From Bifiguratus adelaidae (Eukaryota; Mucoromycota; Endogonomycetes; Endogonales): 62,228 bases of DNA. Below, in pieces: positions 53,449 through 62,228 of this stretch. A model generated the notes under the pieces. That model did not search any database. It was not told the DNA's origin and saw only the letters and a list, made by a program, of their open reading frames with translations. Each line of letters starts with the position of its first letter. Within the stretch, counting starts at the first letter, position 1. A program made the translations under genes and the position numbers. Location of the stretch: the NCBI GenBank assembly GCA_002261195.1, contig MVBO01000087.1:1-62228 (forward strand). Reading direction: 5' to 3'.

Positions 53449-55748
53449 TTAAGCCTTTTCGCCTTCCACCACTGGAACCTTTTTGCTCTCCTCAACCGTC
53501 TTACCTTGAATACCCAAACTGATCTCTAGCAAGCTGTTCAAGCGAGAAATCATTGAGCGTGGATCGTCCAGCACACCGGCCGCGCAGAGCGCATTGTCAT
53601 AAACTTGCTCAGCAGCCATTCTGGCAAGTGTGGGGTTGGTATCTTTCGTATGGTACAAGCCTTGCATCACTTTGTGATCAGGATTAATCTCCAGCCTGTT
53701 TGGCTGTAGGGGCATCTCGCCTTGCTTGGCGGATCCTTGCATCATGGCCATCATCTTGCGCATAGCTGGCGATTCATGATCCGTGACAATGGCCGGGTAG
53801 CTAACGAGGCGACGACTGACATCGACCTTGCTCACTAAATCCCTTCCAAGTGTCAGTTCCATCCAGGCAGCCAGATCCTTTGCCTGCTGATCCGTCAATT
53901 TGCCGGCAGTGTCTGTCGCTGGCTCGCCTTTTTTGAGAAGCGGGTCATTTGCAGTTTCGGCAGAGTCCACAGAGACCAATTGTAAGCCTTGGAACTCGCG
54001 CAAATGGTTCACGACAAATTCATCCACGGTGTCATAGAGGTACAAAACCTGAGCAAAAGTGTCAACCGCTTGCACACCTTGATTGCCTTTCGGCAAAGCA
54101 TACCTCAACACCGTTCTGTCGAAACACCTCATTATACGGCGATTCCTCTGCAAATTTCCTCTTTGGGGCCAAAATGTAATAGATTCGCTTTTGTCCTTCT
54201 TTGACACGGTCGGCGTAGTCCTTGAGACCAATGAGCTCTCCGCTCTTGGTGGCCGAACTCTCGTATCTTAAAAGCTTTGCAATCTCCTTCTTGTTCATGC
54301 TGTCAGTGCAGACACCCTCTTTGATGAACTGGCCATAATCCAGGAAGAACTCGTTGAACTGGGCCGTGTTCTTCTTGGATTCGTCTTCGAGCCATTTGAT
54401 GACGCGACGAGTCATGACGTGCTTAAGTTTGGACAAAATATTGTCTTGCATGAGCTCACGGGATACATTTAACGGGATGTCCTCCGAATCGACTACACCC
54501 TTAAGGAAACGCAACCATTCTGGAAAGAGGCCTCGGCTCTTTGGTTGAATGAGAACCTTGCGCGAGTACAGATTCACGCCTGGTTCAATGTGCTGTCCCA
54601 AGATCTCCATGTGCCGTTCAGGAATGTACAAAATCGCACTGATGTTGAGAGGAGCGTCGGTTTTGTAATGGAGAGTAAATTGAGGGTCGTCGAAAGCGTT
54701 GGCCACAAAGCGATAAAATTCCTTGTGCTGCTCTGGGGTCACAGCAGACTTATCCTTGGTCCAAAGGGCGTCAACTGTATTGACCTTTTGACCGTTCAGA
54801 TAGATGGGGAAGCCGACAAAGCTTTGAAACTGTCAATGTCAATGCGGAATGCGTGCGCTGCTCCAACAACTTACTTTGAGTATTTCTTGATGATGCTATC
54901 CACTTCAATCTTGTTGGCATAGCTCTTGCACTCGTCCTTGAGCTCAATGACAATCTTTGTACCAACACTGACACCGTCGGCTTCCGCCAGGGTATAGCTG
55001 CCGTGCCCATCGGTTGTCCAGCAATAACCCTTGGAACCTGGAGTCGCCGACTTTGTGTACACCTTGATTTTATTGCCGACCATAAATGTGGAATAAAATC
55101 CCACACCAAACTGCCCAATGATCTTGTCCTTCGAGGACCCTGCTCCGGCCTCCTCCTTCTCCAGCTTCTCCAGGAAACTCTTTGAGCCAGATCGAGCGAT
55201 GGTACCGAGATTCTCGTTGACCTCCTCCTCCGTCATGCCCACACCAAAATCCTGGATGATGAATTGATTCTTGGCCTGATCCACCGAGATATGAATCTCG
55301 AGCGGATGATCAGTTGAGAGCGCAGTACCACCCGACTGCAAATGACGAAGCTTTTCCAGAGCATCGGCAGCATTAGAGACAAGTTCGCGCACAAAGATTT
55401 CCTTCTCCGAATACAGGGAATTCGCGACGATGTTTAGCAGCTTCTTCGTCTCGGTCTTGAATTCGTGCGTTTGTACATGACCCTTCACTGTCTCGGTCTC
55501 TTGGATCACATTTTCCTTTGTAGCATTTTGTCCTTCGCCAGCCGAATCAGTGTTTGATGCGGCTTCAGTCGTCAGTGTGCGACTCAGGTGTTGAATCCCA
55601 ATGCCGCCTGCTTTGTAGACTGTCGGGGAAGCATACACCTACACCAAAGACTACTGAGCAAGTAATCCAATATATGCGCTCTAAAGCTTACCCGAAAGCC
55701 CCCATTGACCCTCACCGCGCTCCGAATCACCCTCTGAATGCGAAACAT
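53449..55748 (-). CDS. TRAP1: Mitochondrial Hsp90 TRAP1
   Basis: ATP-dependent chaperone of the mitochondrial matrix. Start ATG at 55748; exon 1 reads MFRIQRVIRSAVRVNGGFR, an Arg-rich presequence, joined to VYASPTVYKAGGIG. The GHKL ATPase has FVRELVSNAADALEKLRHL (ATP Asn), QDFGVGMTEEEVNENLGTIA, SGSKSFLEKL and GQFGVGFYSTFMV. The middle domain has FVGFPIYLNGQKVN, VLIQPKSRGLFPEWLRFLKG, VDSEDIPLNVSRELMQDN; the C-terminal dimer domain has NPTLARMAAEQVYDNALCAA. It lacks the charged linker and MEEVD tail of cytosolic Hsp90. Few short introns (for example near 54100). A telobox lies upstream at 55812-55823. Confidence 0.93.
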
Positions 55749-56549
55749 CGACCGAGTTAAACTTCTCGAACATTCAATTTTTGTTTCTAGGAGAAGCCTC
55801 AAAATTTACATCCCCTAACCCTGACGCACTTGGCTAAGACCTGTAACGCTATTGTACTCTAGATCTTTGACGCTCCATCCTTGGCGACTTTGGATGGCAT
55901 GTGTTTCAGCACCACACGATGAAGGGATCAACAGAAACCGCCCTGATTGAGCGCATCACTCCGTGAACCACGGCAATATTCACAATCATCTTCCGTCTGC
56001 AACGTGCGTTTTTTTTTCGCCCCGCGCGGCGATAGGATTTTGAAGCTTTTTGCTGAAAAGTGTACCACGGTTGGCTACTCTTCTGCCATGAAAGCAAATT
56101 GAAATTACGCGTTTCCATGTCGAACATATATATGGAAACATGCCTGAGCGCAAAATAAGCTATTCCTGGGTTGGTCAGCATTGAAGCTCACTGTGATGAT
56201 TGTAACGATGGCTTTCCCCAGATACATGCTATCTGTTGGCCCTGGCGACTAAAATAAAGCGCAAAGCTTCACGCGATCCTCGTCGCCTCCCTGAATGTGT
56301 GCACAATTCACACAATACAGTCACCATCACAAAATCACATCCTGATCTTATGATCCAGTGACAGGGCTAAGGTTCGAAATGGCACAGAAATTAATTGGCA
56401 CATCGGCCGCAACAGCTTTCCTTTGACAGTCCCACAGACGTCGTGTTTATTCCGCCGTTGACGGAAGGACCGGGGCTCCCTATACTGCCCCCCACGCCCC
56501 CCCAAAATAAAATGGTGTAATACGTTTACCCTTATACTGACGTTCAGCC
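55749..56549. promoter_or_regulatory. Divergent TRAP1/TBRG1-like promoter region
   Basis: No gene in 800 bp. It holds a telobox CCCCTAACCCTG (55812-55823), a poly-T run followed by GC-rich CGCCCCGCGCGGCG near 56010-56032 and a TATATATGG near 56128. ORFs here are short and shadowed by each other. Confidence 0.5.
55812..55823 (+). promoter_or_regulatory. Telobox-like CCCTAACCC motif upstream of TRAP1
   Basis: CCCCTAACCCTG, 64 bp upstream of the TRAP1 start codon (minus-strand gene). One of four such motifs in the window, all outside coding sequence. Confidence 0.4.
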
Positions 56550-58107
56550 ATGAACATGATGCCCATGTCGCCTCCCAAGGCTAAACCACCTACACCTACC
56601 AAGGCCCCAACTCCGGGCGACGGCGAAAAGGAACATGGCTTCAGCGAGGAAAAGTATAAACAACTGAAGCGCAAGCTAAAGGAGATGATGGAGGTGAGTA
56701 GGATGATCATGCCTTGCAACGCTGCGCTATGGATTGTCACAGCTCGGCTTGCGGCTGGTACGCCTCCGAGTGCACCCACGAAGCATGTGCGGCAGGCGAT
56801 AGGTACATTGAACTAATTACTCCGATCCAGCGAAACGAACGCTTCAGCGACGAACTTGATCGATATCGTCGCAAAATTACATCGCTACGCAAGGAAAAAA
56901 AGTAAGGGACCGACGAGAGCCTGAAAGGGTACTCAACAGTTGCTCTAGTATGCTTCTTGACAAAATTGCTAAGCTGGAAGGAGATGATTCGGAGTTGAGC
57001 GACAATTCGGATTCACTGGTCAGTGACTCTGAAAGCAACGCTTCAGGTAAGCGCGGCGTAACTGCGAGACTATCCTACACGATCGCATGCTCACGGTTCG
57101 TCAGCCATGGGTGGTGATCTGGAGGGTCACAAATCCGCGCATCCTAGGTCAAAATTGCCAAGAACTGCTAATAACGGCGACCAAGATTCCTATTACACGG
57201 CTTCGCCACAACCCAATTACAACAATGTTGTCGCACCGCCCCCCTCATCAACACCTCGGCCCCGAGAGATCAAACCAAAGCGACCATCTAAAGTAGCCAA
57301 GCCGGCCAAAGTGCGCCGTGTTCAACCAATTGAACGTGACGAGGCTGGCAATCCCAAGCTGCCGGTACAGATCGGAATACTCTCCGTGCAGAATCTGGGC
57401 AGTATTGTCTGGGACAGAGACGCCTTTCACAACGATCGATATATTTGGCCTGTTGGTTATACTGTATCGAGAACATACCCGAGTATGGTCAATGAGGAGC
57501 GAAACACATTGTACACGGCGACCATTGTTGATGCGGGTGATGGTCCACGATTTGTCATCACCCCACAAGATGCGCCTGATCAGGCTATTACGGCAAACAC
57601 AGCGACGGGCGCATGGACGAGCGTTGTACGAAGAGCCAATGAGATTCGCAAACGAGATCATTCCAATTCTGCTTCCGGACCAGATTATTTCGGTTTTACA
57701 CACCCTACGATCGCCAAAATGATTCAAGATCTTCCCAACGCCGACAAGTGTCGCAATTACGTATGGCAGGAATTTGAGACCATGCAGGCACGAGCGGCCG
57801 CGGGTGTATTTGCGGCTGGACGCAAGAAGCTTGAAAACCTGGAAAAGCGCGGTCGTGTGGACGCTACCGCTGGTAGTGAGACTGCAAGCGCCGTGTCGAC
57901 TCCAGTAGCGTCTGGATTGGCTGATCGAAACATGATGCCTGGAGGTAAGTGTCGACGCGTTCTGTTTAGGTGCATACTGATCGCTCAAATTGGATAGACG
58001 AGGAAGAGGAATTTGATCAAATCGAAGACGATGATGTCGATGTAGTCGATCCACATAATGTCGGTCCTTCAGAAGGCAGCGAAGACTCTGCTATGCAGGA
58101 AGGCTAA
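56550..58107 (+). CDS. TBRG1-like FYRN/FYRC-domain protein
   Basis: Nuclear protein related to TBRG1. Start ATG at 56550 (MNMMPMSPPKAKPPTPTKAP). The N-terminal helix EEKYKQLKRKLKEMME joins, through an intron, RNERFSDELDRYRRKITSLR and a coiled coil MLLDKIAKLEGDDSELS. A basic linker REIKPKRPSKVAKPAKVRRV precedes FYRN (VQIGILSVQNLGSIVWDRDA, RYIWPVGYTVSRTYPSM, LYTATIVDAGDGPRF) and FYRC (SGPDYFGFTHPTIAKMIQDL). The C-terminus is acidic (DEEEEFDQIEDDDVDVVDPH). The N-terminal helix plus FYR pair is the TBRG1-type plan. It is distinct in sequence from the FYR gene at 49199. Confidence 0.78.
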
Positions 58108-58521
58108 CATGTATTTTACATTGTACTTGTACTTGAGCGTCTGTGAACCAAAAATTGAATGCGTCATCAGATTTCATAAGCCTCCCAAATTGGTGGGTTA
58201 GGGTTACTCACCCTGCGTCCAAAAGGAAGTCTTGCCACTCCAACGTTCCTTCTCTGTGATTGACAAGGTTACTCGGTAAGTAGGGTGATGAAGGAGTGTA
58301 TCGAGTACTTGGTGGGGAAGACGAGGAGGATTTTATGGATATCTGGATAGCTGATGCACTCGCATCGCTTGCAAAACGATGGATGGATGGTTGGCAATGT
58401 TGGATACCGGTGGCTGCGGGATCGCATGCCCTCCTCATCGTCATTGCCTTCCCTGAAGCAATCGTGCTTGTTTAAGGATCGAAAGGGATAGCTTGTCTCA
58501 TACTTGTATATTGTAGGCACC
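58108..58521. promoter_or_regulatory. Promoter region of the ubiquitin-L40 gene
   Basis: 413 bp without a gene. Contains the telobox GGGTTAGGGTTA (58195-58206), about 315 bp before the L40 start. The region may also contain a 5' UTR intron. Confidence 0.5.
58195..58206 (-). promoter_or_regulatory. Telobox (TTAGGG repeat) upstream of ubiquitin-L40
   Basis: Two telomere-type units, GGGTTAGGGTTA. Such motifs are known in ribosomal-protein promoters of several fungi through Tbf1; its use here is inferred. Confidence 0.45.
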
Positions 58522-59026
<505 letters not shown>

Positions 59027-59037
59027 AACGCCGTTTC

Positions 59038-59043
59038 AATAAA
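59038..59043 (+). terminator. Poly(A)-signal-like AATAAA after ubiquitin-L40
   Basis: AATAAA 12 bp after the stop and about 50 bp before the next start codon; consistent with termination in a very tight tandem arrangement. Confidence 0.45.
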
Positions 59044-59091
59044 GTTGTCCTTTTTGTCAATTTGTGTCTTGCTCTTGTTTCGTGTCTAGAC

Positions 59092-61861
59092 ATGGAAGAT
59101 AGTTCACCTGGCAAAGAGTGGTGGGGTGGTCTACCTTCCCAGGCGCCACGTCCTCCCATTGTGTATGGGGATCTGTCACCGCCTGGTAGTGGGTCTCGCG
59201 ATCGTTACCCTGACGGTAGACGGGGAACTGGATACCAACACGCGCGAGGCTCTGCTTACTACAGTGAACGCGGTCGTGGCTCTTTTGACCGTGGACGTGG
59301 CTATTCTGACCGTGGACGTGGTGCTCACCTCGGTGGATATCACCAACCACCACCATCCCAAGATCCCTATGGTTATGATCCGAATGCCCCGCAAGTGTAT
59401 GTGAATCCAAACTTTCAAGACAACGCTGCTTTTCAAAGCTATGACCAAGGCAATTACCCACCACCACCTACGAATGGTAAGAGGTAATGTTCCGTTGGAG
59501 TGCAGTAAGGGTCAGTCAATGAGTCTTCTGGGGAACCAGCAACGACGTCGTTTGAGTGAGTGTGAGCGCACTTTGGAACATCAAGCAACATGAGGTACAA
59601 GCGGCAAGTTTATTGAGCAACAACATCATGACATTGGAAGTTCGTAATTGAAACGTCGCCACCGTCTTGATCAATGAATGGAAGCGCAATCTCTTTCAAT
59701 TCGCAATCAAGCAGCCTACGCACACATCACCTCACGTACACATCTGAGCATTCGTCTTGAGCATTGAGATGAAACATTTCGGAAGATGGGAGACACTGCA
59801 CACGGCTGAATCAAAGGAAACCATGAGAGACGCTCACGCAAACATATTTTTGATGCATCGCACAGGTACAGGGTACAATTATGCTGAGCCGCCCAATGCC
59901 GTGGCATATCCACGAGAGAACGAAAGGCAAGAAAAACCGCAAGATGAACGCATCGCATTAGAGCGGCCTTGTCGAACCCTCTTTGTGAGAAACGTGCAGG
60001 TAATAATTTGGAGGACAACGCGCAACACACTTGGCATTGACATTGCAAAGTATGACGTTCCATTGGAGGAGGTTGAGACACGATTTGGAGCTTATGGTGA
60101 GATTAAGGATGTCTTCAACCGGATCAAAGATCGTGGTATGGTGTTCATCACTTACGTGAGTATAAGACCATGTTTGCTCGGATCGCCAGTTGTGATTGAT
60201 GTCCTGCTAGTACGATATCCGTGCTGCTGAACGTGCCAAGGTTGCAATGCAAAATACTCAGCTATTAGGTCGTGAAGTGAGTTGTGCTGTTTCGTCGTAA
60301 GGCTCCTTGTCTGATGTAAGATTTGAATATCTGGCAGATTGATGTGCATTACTCGTTACCCAAAGAACAAGAGGCCGCGCGTGAAGCCGAAGCGGGTATG
60401 AATCAGGTACGCGTGTGGCATCAGGTTATGCGACAATGTATGCGCTGAACGCATCTACCAGGGCACTCTTTTGTTGACGTTGAAAGGTACCAATAATCCG
60501 CTCGAGATCGACGAAGTACATCGCTACTTTTCTAGCTACGGTGAAGTCAAACTAGTTCGAGATTTCAAGGATCGCGCACAGTAAGTCCACAATTGATCTT
60601 TCTCACCTTGTGTTGACAAGTTGCTTGCAGGCAAAAGTTTGTCGAATTTTATGATTCGCGGAGTGCAGATAACGCAGTTGCCGCTGCTAATGGAACTCTA
60701 TGGCAAGATGGACGCTTGGATGTTCACATGATGTGGGACCATCCCTTACGGTAAGGAAGACTGTTCATTGTTAGCCTTTGCCCAGTCTGATGCGATCTGC
60801 CTTTGCATCTCGCAGCGATCGTACCATCTTGGCGCCAAAGAGGCATTGGGATCGTGAACCCGAGGACGTCAATGGAGGCCCTCCTGGACGCGGCGACAGA
60901 GGCGGACGAGGTAGAGGGCGTCGGGATGACAGAGACGAGTTTGGGCGAGATAGGGGAGCTCGGCCACGTTATGAAGAAGAGGATCGGTCTAGGTATCATC
61001 CTTATGGTAGTGGATCTCGTGGTAGAGGTGATCGCCGCGGTGGCTATCGCGGTGGCTATGGTACGTCAGGGATGTACCATGAACTAGGCCTATCTACTCA
61101 CACCTCTTCACCATTTTTAGATGCTCGGGACAGTCGTGACACTCGCGATCAGGATCGATATCCCCCCAGAGACTCATACAGAGATTCGCGTCGCGGTGGT
61201 CGTTCACCGGGGCCGTCTTATGGACGTCCTCCTCCTGTAAGCTTATTGAATACTCTTGAATATCACGTACTGATGACATGTAGCAACGCGACGATCGTCT
61301 CGAACAAGCTCAGAGTGCTCAAAAGGTTTGCTTGTCACGGTCAAGCATTGAACAATGTCGCTAATCATTCTCGCAGCTGCTTGATATGTTTGCCCAGGGT
61401 CAAATCCAAGGACAGGTTTACCCACCTCAGCCGCCAATAATACCAATGCAACAGCCGGAAGTCATGCAACCAGCTCCTGTTCCTGCTCCAACCGCGAATC
61501 CAGCCAATCCAGCCAATCCTGGCCAAGTACAGCAGTTACTAAGCTTATTGGTAGGCTGTAGAATTGTATTTCTCACCGCAAATTCTGACCTGTCTTGCAT
61601 TCCCAGACGCAGTACCGCCAATTGAGTCAGGCTGGGCAAGCTGGGGCACCGAATGGTCCTCCGGGTATGCCACAAATGATGCAGGGACAAGGCCGACCAT
61701 CCATGCCGCAAGGCAGCCATCAAAACGCACCCTATCTGCAACCCGGAATGGATCCCTATGCTCAAATGTCCCCTGGGAGTCGACAACAGCAGGCCCACAA
61801 TGCGCCACCGTCACAATCTCCACGAAACTATCGCCCACATTCGAATTATTCTCAGTATTGA
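59092..61861 (+). CDS. Mei2-like RNA-binding protein with two RRMs and RGG tracts
   Basis: RNA-binding protein. Start ATG at 59092 (MEDSSPGKEWWGGLPSQAPR). An RGG-rich N-terminus (ERGRGSFDRGRGYSDRGRGA) leads, after an unusually long 389-nt intron (59477-59865), to RRM1: RTLFVRNVQ-YDVPLEEVE, GEIKDVFNRIKDRGMVFITY, YDIRAAERAKVAMQ and IDVHYSLPKEQ. RRM2: GTLLLTLKGTNNPLEIDEVH, FSSYGEVKLVRDF and KFVEFYDSRSADNAVAAANG. The C-terminal half has RGG repeats, a short QLLSLL region and a Pro/Gln-rich tail. The RRM1 wording is Mei2-type, but the C-terminal Mei2 RRM3 is missing. An alternative in-frame start at 59769 inside the long intron would give a form without the N-terminal RGG tract. Confidence 0.83.
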
Positions 61862-62020
61862 CCTTTGCCATAAAGCCATTTTCGCACCTTTCGTCATTTC
61901 AGTCCATAGCATCAGAGTAGCTTAAAACCCAGTTGAGTCCCAAGATTGTCTTGCATGATGTGAGAACCGCACGGCTTTTGTTGTATCGTTTTAGGTTAAA
62001 AATGTTGAAAAAGAAAAGTA
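61862..62020. other. Interval between Mei2-like gene and tRNA
   Basis: 159 bp, no gene seen. AAAAAGAAAAG just before 62021 reads CTTTTCTTTTT on the minus strand, a suitable RNA polymerase III terminator for the tRNA. Confidence 0.5.
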
Positions 62021-62094
62021 TGCTTCCATCCAGGTTCGAACTGGAGACCTTTCGCGTGTTAGGCGAATGTGATAACCAACTACACCATGGTAGC
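62021..62094 (-). tRNA. tRNA-Val (anticodon AAC)
   Basis: Minus-strand cloverleaf: D-arm box A region TGGTGTAGTTGGTTATCAC, anticodon stem TTCGC/GCGAA with loop CTAACAC (anticodon AAC), T-arm CCAGTTCGAACCTGG and discriminator A. No intron. The acceptor stem GCTACCA/TGGAAGC has one A-A mismatch (positions 4:69). A pol III T-run follows. Confidence 0.88.
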
Positions 62095-62147
62095 ATATCC
62101 GGAAAATTTTATTTGAATGCTTCTATTTGAAATGGGTTGGTGGTATA

Positions 62148-62161
62148 CTAACCCTAACCCC
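62148..62161 (+). promoter_or_regulatory. Telobox-like CCCTAACCC motif near the window edge
   Basis: CTAACCCTAACCCC, two telomere-type units in gene-free DNA upstream of the tRNA and possibly of a gene beyond the window. Far too short to be a telomere. Confidence 0.4.
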
Positions 62162-62228
62162 GAGATGAACCAACATGTTGGTAAGGTTTCCAAATTAGGT
62201 CTGCAGGTGCATTAGATTACGGCGGTTA

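Noticed and set aside
57248..58054. Antisense 268-codon ORF over the TBRG1-like gene
   Set aside because: Opposite the conserved FYR exon, no recognisable domain; shadow ORF.
62148..62161. Telomere at the right window edge
   Set aside because: Only two units and ordinary DNA on both sides; treated as telobox.

Overview
The window is nuclear DNA from a compact-genome fungus. Almost every gene is split by introns of about 43-57 nt with GT..AG ends, genes lie 20-500 bp apart on both strands, and the gene set is fungal: a Zn2Cys6 regulator, Hop1, Tps2, Pex11, a secreted GH18 chitinase, an HXT-type sugar porter and Bur1. Several genes are unusual for Dikarya: an adenosylcobalamin-dependent class II ribonucleotide reductase, a FERRY3/C12orf4 homologue, mitochondrial TRAP1, an Fe-S L-serine dehydratase and a bacterial-type cytidylate kinase. 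Together they point to an early-diverging (zygomycete-grade or chytrid-grade) lineage; I cannot name a species.

Layout. 1-5.5 kb: CDC42 (cut by the window edge), an orphan ORF, the GGTase-I beta subunit that prenylates Cdc42-type GTPases, Erv41 and a TMEM97-like membrane protein. 5.6-17.6 kb: HOP1, TPS2, a Zn2Cys6 factor, mitochondrial MEF2 and PEX11. 18-31 kb: class II RNR, FERRY3-like, Fe-S serine dehydratase, a RING-less Uls1/Rad5-like SNF2 ATPase, bacterial-type CMK, RFC4 and TAD2. 31.8-40.4 kb: an MFS porter, Yrb2/RanBP3, a coiled-coil protein ending in an SH3BGR/glutaredoxin-like fold, and Bur1/Cdk9. 40.5-49.1 kb: a gene-poor, accessory-looking stretch with two intronless genes (chitinase, sugar transporter), long gene-free DNA, one weak ORF and a MITE-like element built of GGTTCGGTACGG-type repeats. 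49.2-62.2 kb: two unrelated FYR-domain proteins, a Q-rich protein, an HSL-type hydrolase, TRAP1, ubiquitin-L40, a Mei2-like RNA-binding protein and a tRNA-Val.

Functional themes. Several products carry convincing mitochondrial presequences (MEF2, TRAP1, serine dehydratase, probably the class II RNR). Nucleotide and DNA-replication genes (RNR, CMK, RFC4) fall within 12 kb. Start codons of divergent pairs can be as little as 21 bp apart (RFC4/TAD2) or 35 bp (SNF2/CMK). Promoters repeatedly carry CACGTG boxes, CT-rich tracts and telobox (CCCTAACCC) motifs. Intron boundaries were placed by eye from splice sites and frame and need transcript support.
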